Source: Eutypa lata (Eukaryota > Ascomycota > Sordariomycetes > Xylariales > Diatrypaceae). From it: a stretch of DNA of 64,000 bases. The notes beneath the pieces were generated by a model. The model had not been told where the DNA came from and did no database searches. It was given only the letters and a program-made list of their open reading frames with translations. Of this stretch, positions 35,701 to 47,121 are shown piece after piece. Position 1 is the first letter of the stretch; each line of letters starts with the position of its first letter. Made by a program: the position numbers and the translations under genes. The stretch covers positions 248,001-312,000 of the forward strand of contig JAKULF010000020.1 in assembly GCA_022661535.1 (NCBI GenBank), given 5' to 3'.

Positions 35701-38700
35701 TATTAAATTTAAATTTACTTAAAAAGTTTATATATATAACTTTTTTTATTATATATAATAATATAATTATTATCGTATATATAAATATAAAAACGTTATA
35801 TATTATCGTAAATAAAAATTAAATAAAATAAAATTTCTTTAATTAAAAAAAGATATTTAATAATATTATTATATTTAAAGGTTTTAATAACTTAATTATT
35901 TTTTATAAAAAAAATATATTTAACATTATTATTTTTATAAAATAAAATAATAAAAAAGTTTAATTTATCGTTTTCGTTATAATTTAAATAAAAATTTATT
36001 TAAATTTAATTTTTTTTTTAAAAAATAATTAATTAAATAAAAATAAAATAATAATTAACTTTTTTAAAAAATAAATTAAACTTTTATTTTATAAATAAAT
36101 TACGATATTTATAAAAGTTATTCGTAAAAAAAACTTAATTAAAAAATAATAATCGTTAAATATAATATTATTATTTTATTTTATTTTATAATTATTATAT
36201 TAATAAAATATATTAATTTTTAAAAATTTAATAAATTTAATTAAAAATAAATATATTTCTTTTTAATTTTACGAAACGACGTATTAAATATTATTATAAA
36301 AGTTAATACTTTAAAGTTAATATTTTATATAAATTATATTAATTTATTTATTATAATTTTTAAAAATATAAAATTTAAAATAATTTAAAATATAAATAAA
36401 AACGATTTTTTTATTATAAATTAAATAAAAGTTATTACGATATAAACTTTTTAAAAATATAAAAAAAACGTATTTTAAATTTTTATAACTTATAATATAA
36501 ATATTATCGAAAAATTAATATATATTTTAATCGTAAAAGTTATTACGATAAAAAATATTTAATTAATTATATATTTAAATATTAAAAATCGAAAAATTTT
36601 TTTTATTAAAAAACAATATAAAAATAACATTTTAATTAATTTTATAAAGCTTTTAAATAAATTTAAAATATATATTAAAAACGAAATTAACATCGTAATT
36701 ATAAATTTAAACTTTATGATTAAATTAAAATTTTTTTTTAAAAAGCACGACGTATAACGAAATAAAAAAATTATATTTATATTAAAAAAATAAAAAATAA
36801 AAATTAATTTTATTAAAAATTAATAATATTAAAAAATTCGCATTAAATATTATTAACTTAATATAAAAAATTAAACTTTTTTTAATAAAACTTTTAATAA
36901 TATATATATATTAAAACGATTAAATTAAATAAAAAAACCTTTTTTCTTTAAATATTTAATTTTTATTATTTAATAAATAATAAAAAAAACGTAAAAATTA
37001 TATCGTTATTAATTTATAAGCTTTTAATAATTTAATTATATTAAATATTTATTTTATATTATTATAAAACGATGTTTTTTTTAATATATATAAAAAGAAA
37101 TTTATAATAATATTCGACGTAATAATATTTTTTTATTAACTTTTTTTATAAAGTTTATATAAAAATAAAATAATTATTATATTTTTAAAAAGTTTAAAAA
37201 TATTTAATATTTATTTTATAAATTTTAAAAATAACTTAATGTTTATTTAACGATTTATAAATTAAATTTTATTTTTATATAAAGATTTTTATTATATATA
37301 TATTAATAACGTTATAATCTTTAATAATATTAAAAAAGAATATCTTTTTAACGTTAATATAATTCTTAAATACTTTATAAATATAAACTTTTTTTTATTA
37401 ATAAAGAAATTATTTTACGAATATACGTTAATAAAATTATTAAATTTTAAAATTAATAATTTTAATATTATTATTATATAAAATAAAATATAAGTTATAT
37501 AAAAACTTAAATTTTTTTATATTTTAATCGATTTTAAAAAGTATTTTAAAATAATAATTTAATTTCGAAAAAATATTTTTTAATTTTAATAAAAAATAAA
37601 ACTTTTATAAAAAAAAATATTAATAATAAAAAAAATTAATAATAACTTTTTTAAAATAAATATTATATTAAGAAAAAAATTAATATTTATTTAAAAATTA
37701 AATTTTATTTTTAAAAAATTAAAAAGTTTTCGATTATTATAAAACGTATTTTTTAACGAAAGTTATTTTATTTATTAAAATTTACGTTAATAAATCTTTT
37801 TTAAAATCGATGTTTTTTAACGATAAAGCTTTATTATTATAGTTTTTTACTTTTTTATTTTTTTAAAAAAATATTAATTTTTTTAAATAACGTTAAAGTT
37901 ATTATATATTTTAATAAAATCTTTATCTTTATAAAAAAAAATTATAAAACTTAAAATAATATATTTAATTTAAATTTATAAATAATTTCGCTTTTAATTT
38001 TATTTTTATATTTAAAATATAATAATTTTTATTAATTATAAAATTATAAAAAGATTTATTAATTAAAAAAATTTACATTTTATTAATATAATTAAAAATA
38101 ATCTTTAATTAATAATAACTTTAATATATTTTAAATAATATAAATTTAACGTTAAATATATTTTCGATAAAGTTAATTTAATTTTAAATATATTATTAAA
38201 ACTTTTTACGTTAAATATAAAAAGAAATATAATAAATAAATAAAATATTATTAAAAATAAACTTAATGATATAATTAAAAGTTTTAATTACGTTATATTA
38301 AAATCTTTTTTTAATTTTAAATATAAATAAAAAATTATTAATAAATATAAAATTAATCGTCGAATAATATATATTATAAATAAATTACTTTTTAAATATA
38401 ATAATCGTTAATAAATTTTTTTTTAATAAATCGAAAAAATTAAAAAAAAAAAATCTTTAAATTTAATTTAAAAAATATAATAAATATAAAGCTTTTTAAA
38501 TTAAAAAATTTCACTTTTATATTAAAAAAAAACTTTTATATAATATCTTTTAATTAAAAAACTATTTTATTATTTTAAATTTATATTATAAAAAAATCTT
38601 TAATATAATTTATAATATTAAACATTATTTTAATTTTAAAAAAATATTATATAATTTAAATAATATCGTAATATTTAATTTAACGAAAAAGATTAAAAAT

Positions 38701-41700
38701 TACGTAAAGTATTACTTTAATTATTAATAAAATTAAATTAATAAATAAAAAAAACTTAACTTTTTATATTTTATATAAATAAAATCATTTTTTTATTATA
38801 TAATAACGTTAAATTTTATAATTAATTTATTATAAATTTTTAATAAAAACATTTTTAAATTTATATTTAATTATAATACTTTTAATGCTTTATTAATTAT
38901 TATATATAAATTTATTAAAAAAATTATTTTAATTTTAAAATATATTATATATATAATTAAAAATTAAATAATAATTATTTAATATATTTTAATATTATTT
39001 AATTTAAAAATATTAAAACGTATAATTTTAAATAAAAATTTAAATTTTATATTTAAATTTTAAAAAACGTTATTTTTTTTATAAAAAATTAAATTAAATA
39101 TAATTATAATTTATTATTTTTAAAAAAACGATTAAAATAAAAAAATTAATTAAAAAGTTAAAATCGTTATTTAATATTATATAATAACGTTAAATAAACC
39201 TTAAATTTATATAATTTCTTTTTTTTAATATAATATAAATAATATAAAATTATTAATTATAAAAAAAATATTAAATAAAATAACTTTAAATTTTAAATTA
39301 TTTTTCGTTTTTTTAATTTTAAATTTTTTTTATAACTTTTTAACTTATAAAACTTTTCGTAAATTATATTTAAAAAAATAAAATTAATAATAAATTTCGT
39401 TATTATAAATTTAAAAATATAATATAATATAAAATATATATTATTAAAATTTAATATTAAAAATAAAGTTTATTTTTATTTATATAAAAAATATAATTTA
39501 TTTAAAAAATCGTTACGAAAATAATTTTAATAAAAAATAAATTTATTAATCGTTATATAAAAAGTAAAAGATTTTTTTTATAAGTTTAACTTTTTATAAT
39601 ATTAAAGAATTTATTAAACGATTTTAATTATATATTTATATAAAGCATTTAAAAAAAGCGATTTTTATAATAAAAGACGTTTTTAATTAAATAAAATATT
39701 CGTTAAAAATAACGATAATAAATAATAATTTTACGAAATTAAAAAAAATTTTAAAAAATAAATTAATAATTAAAAAAATTAATTTATAATTAAATATTTA
39801 ATTAAATAAAAAAATTATAATTTATAATATAATAAATAATATTTAAAAATAATTTTAATATAAAACGTAATAAAATTAATTAACGATTATAATAAAAAAA
39901 AGATTTATTTAAATTAAGCTTTTTATAAAAAATTATTAAAAAATAAAATAAAAAATACTTTAAATAATTTTAAATTCGTTAAAGTAATTTTATATATTAA
40001 TATTTAAGTTTATATTTTAAATATTAATAATAAATAATAAAGTAAAAATTACTTTTTATATATTAAAATATCTTTTTATACGTTTTATTTATTTTATAAC
40101 TTTATTTTTTTTATAAAATTTTTATTTTTAAGTTTTTCTTTTTTTTTTATTTAACGTACGTAATTTAAACATTTTAATATTAAAATTTTCTTTTTATTTA
40201 ATTTTTTTTTTTTTTTTTATTAATTATTTTTTAATTTAAAAATTTACGTTTTTATATTTATTTTTTTAATCGAAATATAATAATTAATATTTACTTTTCG
40301 ATAACTTTTATTTATATAATATATATTATATATAACTTTTAATTATATTATTTTAAAAACTTTTTTTTTTTCTTTTTTTTTAATATTTAAGATTTTTATT
40401 TTATTAATTTATAATTTTTTTTTAAATTTTTTTAATTATTTTTTTTTAAATTTTTTTTATTATTATTAAAATAATTAAATTTTTAATTAAAAATTTCGAT
40501 TACGAAAATAACGATATCGTTTTTAAATAAATTCGAAAAAATTTTTAATTAATATTTTTAATAAAAAACTTTATTAAATTAATTTTTAAAAATTATTTTA
40601 TAAAAAATAATTTTTTAAAACTTAAAAAATTAAATTTTTAAAATTAAAGTATTATAAACGAAGTTACGAATAAATAATAATAAATAATCGCTTTTTTTAA
40701 TTATTATTTTTTAAATATAAAATATAATTTTATTATCGTTTTAAAAAATATTATATATATTTTATTTAAAACGTAAATTTTTAATTTTCGTTTATAAATA
40801 ATTATAATTTTTATATTAAAAAATATAATTAAAAATAAAAATTTAAATAATTAATAAAAAGATTTCGATTTATTAATAATTAAAATTTCTTTATTTAAAG
40901 ATTTAAAAGTTTTTCGAATTTATAAAAATTTAATATATAATTTCGAAAATTAATTTATTAAATTTATAAAAACATTAAATAACGTTAATTTAAATTAAAT
41001 AAAAATTTTAATAAACGTTTATATTATTTTTATATATTAAAAGAATTATTATAATAATAAAAATATTTTTTATAAATCGATTTTTTTAATTTAAAAAAAA
41101 ACGTAATAATTAAAAAAAACGCATTTTTATTAAAATTATAATTAAAATTAAAATAAAAACTTAAAAATATTAAATTATTAATTTTTATTTTTAATTATAT
41201 TTTTTTTTAATAATATTAAAATTTTATTTTATTTATTAAATATTATTAAATAAAAATAAATATTTTTTTATAAAATTTAAATTATTTTTTTAATTATTAA
41301 ATAACGAATAAAAAAAATTTAAAAAATAAAAATTTTAATTTTAAAATTATAAATTTTTTAAAAAATATTAAAAATAATTAAAATATTTTTATTAAAACTT
41401 TTTAATATTAAAACGATTAATATAAAATAACTTTTAATTTATTTATTAACGTTATAAATTTAATAATATTAATAAATTTTTAATTATAAGAAATTATTTA
41501 AATCGTTATAATAAACTTTATTAAAGATTATATTTTTAAAAATATATTAAAATAAATTATATTTATAAAAAAAATATTAAAAATTATTTATAAAAAAACT
41601 AATTAAATGTTTTTTTATAAAATTTTAAAAATAATATAAAAATTATTTATAATTATCTTTATAAATTAATTAAAAATATCGTTAAAAAAGTTTTTTTATT

Positions 41701-42385
41701 AAAAAAAAACGTTAATGGTTTTATAATTAAAAAAAAACATAAAATTAAAAATAAAAATAAAATTAAAAAGTTTTATTAAATAAATTTAAAAATAAAAAAA
41801 TAAAAAAATAATTATATTAATTTTAATTTTTTTATAAAAAATTAAATAAAACTTTTTAAAATAATGTTTTTATTAAAAAAACTTAAATAAATCGTTAAAA
41901 AAACTTTTTATTAATTATAATTATAACGATAAATTTATTTTAAAATAATAAATAATTTTTTTAACTTTATTAAAAATTTAAATAAAATTTAAAAAATAAA
42001 TATATTTTATTAAAAATAAACTTTTATTTATTTTTATTAAATTAAATTTAAAAAAATTAAAGTTAAAAAGAAATAACTTATAAAATAACGTTTTTTATAT
42101 TTAAAAACTTAATTTATAACTTTTTTATTTTTAAATAAAAAATCGAAACTTTATTTAAAAAAATATTAAAAAAAATTTATAAAAAAATAATATAATTTAA
42201 TAAAAATATTAAAAATATTAAAAAAATAAAATTTAAAATTAATTTTAAAAATAAAATAAATAAAATTTCATTTACGATTATATAAAATTTAATTTAATTT
42301 AATAACGAAAAAATTTACTTTATAATAAATATTAAATTTTATTATAAAAATAAAACGTTTTTATTTTTTTTTCGTAAAAAATATA

Positions 42386-42526
42386 TATTAAAAATATTTT
42401 TTTTTATAAATAATAAATTAACGTTAAAACTTTAAAATTAAACGTTATATTTTTTTTTATTAATTATTTTTTAAACGTTTTTTTAAATAATATAACTTTT
42501 TATATAATTATAAACTTTATTTAATA
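42386..42526. repeat. LTR copy 2 (141 bp)
   Basis: Partner of the repeat at 32582. Sequence similarity stops sharply at both ends of the pair, and the 3' end abuts the TTTCG duplication. Confidence 0.82.
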
Positions 42527-43527
42527 TTTCGTTATTTATAAAATAAAATTATTAAATATAAAAAACGAAAAAAAAAAACTTAAATTTTTAATAAATATAA
42601 TTTTTTATATATAAATAATTTATAATTTTAAATAATAAAAAATAATAATTATAAATATAATATTTAAAAATAAAAAATTTTTTAAATTTAAAAAAAATAA
42701 AAAATATATATAAATAATTAAAATATATAAATTTTAATATAAAAAAATTAACTTTTAAAATTAAATTTATTTATTAATTAAATAATAACGAAAAAATAAA
42801 TAAATATAAAAAATTATTTAAAAATACTTTATAATTATATATTTTTTATATAATTTAAAAAAAATACGTTTTATTTTATAATATATATAACTTTTTAAAT
42901 AAAAAAAATAATAAATTATATATAATTATTAAAAGAAAATCGAAACTTTTTTTTTTAATATATTTAACTTTATTTAAAATATAAAAAAAAATTAATAATT
43001 TTATTTAAAAAAAATATTTAATAAATATTTATAAATTTTATATAATTAAAATATATTCGTTTAAATATTTAAGTTATTATTTAATTTTAAATTAATTAAA
43101 AAAATTTATAAAAAATAAAAAATTACTTTAAAAAATATAATAATTAAATAACGAAAAACTTTAAAAATAAAAATAAAAATTTTTTTAAATAAAAATTATT
43201 ATAATTAAAAATATTTACGATTTAAATTTTATTAATAATATTAAAAATAAAAAAATTAATAATTTAAAAGATTTTAATAACGTTAATAATAAAGAATTTA
43301 ATAAATTTAAAAAAAACTTTAAAAAAAACGTTAATTTTAAATTTAAAAAAAAATAATTAAATATTTATTTAAATAAAAAAAATTAATAATAATTTTATTT
43401 TTAAAATTTATAATTAAATCGTTAATGTAAAATTATAATAATTAATTTAAAATATAATTTATTTCGTATAATTAAAAAAAATAATGTTATTTATATATTT
43501 ATATAAATTAAGTATAAAAAAAAGTAT

Positions 43528-43609
43528 AAAATTTCGCGAATTATTAATCGTTTCGTTAATTAAAAACTTAAGTTCGAAGAATCGAATCGCTGCATTAAAG
43601 CTAGGTGGA
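43528..43609 (-). repeat. right terminal inverted repeat, C-to-T/G-to-A mutated
   Basis: Reverse complement begins TCCACCTAGCTTTAATGCAG. It carries 15 transitions relative to the left repeat, in CpA, CpT and CpC contexts; every CpG is intact. Apart from its terminal base, the outermost 14 positions are unchanged, so mutation fades toward the element edge. Confidence 0.9.
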
Positions 43610-44535
43610 TACTAATGATATTCTTGGCTAAATAAGGACCTAACTCACTATTTTATTTTCCCGGACCCACTCGGTAGGTGACGGTTGTACCTAGGTGCTG
43701 CTCAGGTGCTTGGCTGCTCCCATTTACCGTACATAAACGTGCATGAAGGTAGCGTGATGTCATCCCACTTCTTGATAACACCAATGAATCACTGCCAGCG
43801 GAGACGAACCAAGCTATCACCTATCATCTTCACGTGGATACTTTATTTCACTGCAACGGATCCCCTTCGCGACGGCACTCTATTCTGCAAGTGATCGATA
43901 TTGCGCACGTTCGCAAACTGTATAATTACATGCTTCCTGACTGGCATGTCAGCTGGGTGGCAAGACGAAGAAATGACGATGCCCAGTAGGTTTGTCAATG
44001 AGAGATATTATTGGGAGGGCCGAGTTCGCCCGAGGGGTATAGAAGGGCATTCTCTTCTTTTATTATATGGGGCTTATAAGTTAAGTTAAGTCAGCTGGAC
44101 GTTGCTTCGCCCCCAGTCCAGTTGAGTCTTTTATTCTATCGTCAAGTTTAAATAGTAGGCTCGGTCAACTATTGTAGCAGCATTGTATAATCATTTCACT
44201 TTACGAAGTATACAAGGTTGAATTACCCGAAAACCTGACCACTTAAGAAGCCAAGACACCTCTTGACAATCACCTTACAATACCCAGCTGAATCACCTGC
44301 GAATCTGCCTAGTTAGAAGCCAACTACTATATATATATATATATATATATTATACCCTACCCGCTTATATTCAAGATCTCACTTTATATCTCTACCCTAC
44401 CAGCTTCATTAACGAATATTATTGATCACTAGACGTCAAAGAAGAGTGTTTGCCACCAGTCAACCTGTTCACAATTTATATACATCACCGTGTAACTAGC
44501 GATTAGAGGCTACACTCTTACCTAAACAAAATACC
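43610..44535. other. intergenic region right of the island
   Basis: Returns at once to normal composition. Contains an (AT)n run at about 44329-44350 and the presumed promoter and 5'UTR of the glycine-zipper gene. Two short frames near 43685-44089 show no protein features. Confidence 0.4.
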
Positions 44536-45597
44536 ATGTCGCGCTACGACGACGGGTACTCGCGCGGCCGATCAAGCCACTCGCGAGATAATGCGCCGTA
44601 CCCAACATCGGAAGCAATGGCACGGATCCCCAGTCCAGGACGCACCACATATGCGGGGCCCAGCAGTGCCACCTCGCAAGCACGGTTAGCCTACGAACCA
44701 CAGGCTCCGTTTTACTCACCTCCACCGCCGAGAGACGCATCAAACCTCCAAGTCCCCTCGTCGCGGTCCCGATCCCGGTCGCGATCGCGGCCGCGGACCC
44801 TACCCGCGCCCGTCGAATATCGCGATGCGCGGTCTTCGCGGGAGCTCGTTACTACTACTAGAGACAGGGGAGGTCGCGACTACGGCTACGACGACGACGA
44901 CGACAACGACGACTCGGCGTCGGACATGGACACGCCCCGGACGCCGGGCGACAAGGCCCGGGGGTTCCTGAGCAACAAGTTCACAGACACGCCGGCGGGG
45001 CTGGGCGTCGGCGTGCTCGGGGCGCTGGTCGGCGGCTTTGCCGCCAAGGAGGCGAGCGAGGCGACGAGCCACCGCCACAACAAGAAGCACCGCAGCGACG
45101 ACCCGGACCACAAGCGGAACCAGATGATCAGTACGGCGGTCGGGGCGGTGGTGGGCGCCCTGGGCGCGAACGCGTTCGAGAAGCGCCTGGAGGACAACCG
45201 CGAGAAGGAGCGCGTCAAGGAGGATAGGTGGGAGCGCAAGTGGAGGCCTGACGGGCGGAGCAGCAGTAGGAATGGGAATGGTCGCGTCTTGGAGAAGACG
45301 GAGATTATTACGCGCCCTAGGAGTCGTGGGGGAAGAAGTGGTAGTAGAAGTAGAGGTCGAGGTGGTGGTGATGGTGGTAGTGGTGGCGGTGGCGGATGGA
45401 GGAAGGATTGGGATTGGGACGAACGGGAACGCGACCGCCGTGGGAGCGGGCATGGGCACGGCCACGGACACGGGCGCGGGCTCGAGCGCGAGGTTGATAC
45501 TGGGGCGCGCAGCTGGAAGGATGTCGAGGATTGGGTTTATGATGATGCGAAATCCGGGGGTGGGAGCCGGCCGAGTCAGGACGAGTATCGGTACTAA
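44536..45597 (+). CDS. glycine-zipper, Arg/Ser/Gly-rich protein
   Basis: A single exon of 353 residues. The N-terminal 110 residues are Ser/Arg/Pro-rich with an RSRSRSRSR tract. An Asp run (about 119-127) precedes two glycine-zipper helices, GLGVGVLGALVGGFAAKEA (about 156-174) and STAVGAVVGALGANAFEKR (about 199-217), separated by a His/Lys/Asp-rich loop. The C-terminus is basic and low complexity (RSRGRGGG, a GHGHGHGHG run). Two Gly-zipper hairpins are typical of an uncharacterised fungal family that may insert in membranes; no function is known to me. The GC content is much higher than in the island 1 kb away, with no sign of RIP. Confidence 0.8.
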   Translation: MSRYDDGYSRGRSSHSRDNAPYPTSEAMARIPSPGRTTYAGPSSATSQARLAYEPQAPFYSPPPPRDASNLQVPSSRSRSRSRSRPRTLPAPVEYRDARSSRELVTTTRDRGGRDYGYDDDDDNDDSASDMDTPRTPGDKARGFLSNKFTDTPAGLGVGVLGALVGGFAAKEASEATSHRHNKKHRSDDPDHKRNQMISTAVGAVVGALGANAFEKRLEDNREKERVKEDRWERKWRPDGRSSSRNGNGRVLEKTEIITRPRSRGGRSGSRSRGRGGGDGGSGGGGGWRKDWDWDERERDRRGSGHGHGHGHGRGLEREVDTGARSWKDVEDWVYDDAKSGGGSRPSQDEYRY

Positions 45598-47121
45598 CTA
45601 ACGAACCGAGTCCCTGTTTCTGCACTTGCTTGCTTACTTGCGACCTTGCATTGACCTCGGCGTTCGAGTCGGCGACGGGGGTGAAGGATACCTATGTGGG
45701 ATAGGACGACAGGACAAAGCGGCGATCTACATAGGGTGGCAGAGTTGTCTTGTATTAGATGCGACGATGAAGTGTGCATGTGCGTGGGAATGCGCTATGA
45801 TTGATGGTTGATGATTAATGATTGATAATCTATCTAATTGACGACAATTTTTATACAGTCATATATATATATATATATGCTATGCCCCCCCTATAACTCA
45901 TGGATTCCTTTGTCTATATGATAGAGAATGTTATATATACCACCCACCTATCTAACGAGGAAGAGAAGTGCAATTATTACTTGGCGTTCAAACATAGAAA
46001 TTACCTACCTACATACTTGTAGCTATTTGATCAATAAAGTATCACCTATTTATAAGCTGCCATTGTCTCCCATCCTAGGTAGGTCTTGATATACACATAC
46101 GTACATACAGGTATGTATTGTACTATAGATAGTTATAGAATAGCGGAACAGCACTGAGGATAGTGTCGCTTAGATGCGTATGCAAAACCCCGACCAACAT
46201 TACGTACTTCGTACATGTACCTGGCATTCCGTTTAGGTGATACCTTCCCTTTTGTTGTCTAACTGGTGGCTTCATTTGTTTACTCCGATCAGTCTTATTC
46301 TTTAATGCTGTTCCCTCCTACGTAATCAGCATAGGGCGTGCAGACTTTCGGACATTGAACTCTAGGCGTGTTTATTCCCACATGCACACCTATTTGTGCA
46401 CTGCTACCTGCATGTGGGGTAGTTTGTATCCCCACTTGCCTACTCTCTTTTACTTCATTTCTCATAAGGTACGGTAGTTAGTGGTCAATAAGCTACTTCC
46501 TAATGGGCTTTGTGAACAATTCCTATCAGAGCTTGACATCTTTTCTTCAAGGGCAAGTCAAATTCACCTCCGGTAACACCCCCTTCTCTTGAAGAAGGGT
46601 TACATAACCAGTAATATTCCGGTGTATACCTTAGCATGTATGTAACTCTAGTTATACTGGAACTGGAATTCAACATCCGATCTTGTGTGGCCAAAGCGTT
46701 GTTTTTATGTACGCCGGGCATCCACTCCAGTAACTTAAATAATTAACCACCCACCTGGGTAACCACATACAGAGACGTACATCCCCTTAAGCAAGGGACC
46801 AACATACATCCACATCCTACATATATGTAGGCAGTTACTATGTACCTAGCATAAGGTGTTTTACACCTTGAAGGTTACCTGGAAGTACATACCTAGATCA
46901 ACGAGATATTGAGAGTCTGCACCTTCCAAAATCTTTCTCATAGCTAGATCTTGGGGGATACCTACTTACCTAATCAAAAGGTTGGTTAGGATATCTTCTG
47001 ACAGCCCAGAAAATCAACTGCGACTACATACATAATACATGTAGGTAGTTGAATGCTGATTCTCCCAATCTTCAAATCTTTCAAAGGCACTTAATCTTCT
47101 ATTCTTTCATCATCCCACATC
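45598..47121. other. intergenic region upstream of the chromodomain gene
   Basis: About 1.5 kb without a supportable gene. It holds an (AT)n run near 45861-45878 and many TACCTACATA-type short repeats (46000-46150, 46740-47050). A minus-strand frame at 46500-46721 has no recognisable features. Confidence 0.4.

Larger units (their letters stand above)
32582..42526. mobile_element. nested, RIP-degraded LTR retrotransposon
   Basis: Two direct repeats of 142 and 141 bp enclose a 9,945-bp segment. Each repeat begins TATTAAA and ends TTTAATA, a perfect 7-bp inverted end that would derive from TG...CA ends after C-to-T/G-to-A change. The 5-bp sequence TTTCG lies immediately before the first repeat (32577-32581) and after the second (42527-42531), the expected target duplication. 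No gag, protease, reverse transcriptase or integrase frame is readable, so orientation and superfamily are unknown. An A-rich tract precedes the second repeat and could be a purine tract after G-to-A change. The large size for such short LTRs suggests more nested insertions. Confidence 0.78.
30619..43609. mobile_element. RIP-degraded TIR DNA transposon with nested insertion
   Basis: A 12,991-bp element is bounded by 82-bp terminal inverted repeats and flanked on both sides by TA (30617-30618 and 43610-43611), consistent with a TA target duplication as in Tc1/mariner/pogo-type elements. Taking out the nested LTR element and one copy of its 5-bp duplication leaves about 3.04 kb. The interior is extremely AT-rich, all six frames are closed, and cytosines survive almost only in CpG. 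No transposase can be read, so superfamily is inferred only from the TA duplication and size. TSD evidence is weak because it is two bases long; TIR evidence is strong. Confidence 0.8.

Noticed and set aside
30701..43527. Short direct repeats inside the AT island as a possible CRISPR or satellite array
   Set aside because: Similar AT words are expected by chance at this composition; only the 142-bp LTR pair and the TIRs are long enough to be convincing.
30619..43609. AT-rich island as a centromere
   Set aside because: Regional centromeres in related fungi are far larger as far as I know, and this block has clean transposon ends with TIRs and nested LTRs.
43685..44089. Two short plus-strand frames next to the island
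   Set aside because: Different frames, no phase-compatible intron noticed, no recognisable composition.
44800..45471. A 223-residue minus-strand frame opposite the glycine-zipper gene
   Set aside because: Antisense of Gly/Arg/Asp repeats; the plus-strand frame has the zipper helices and a sensible start.
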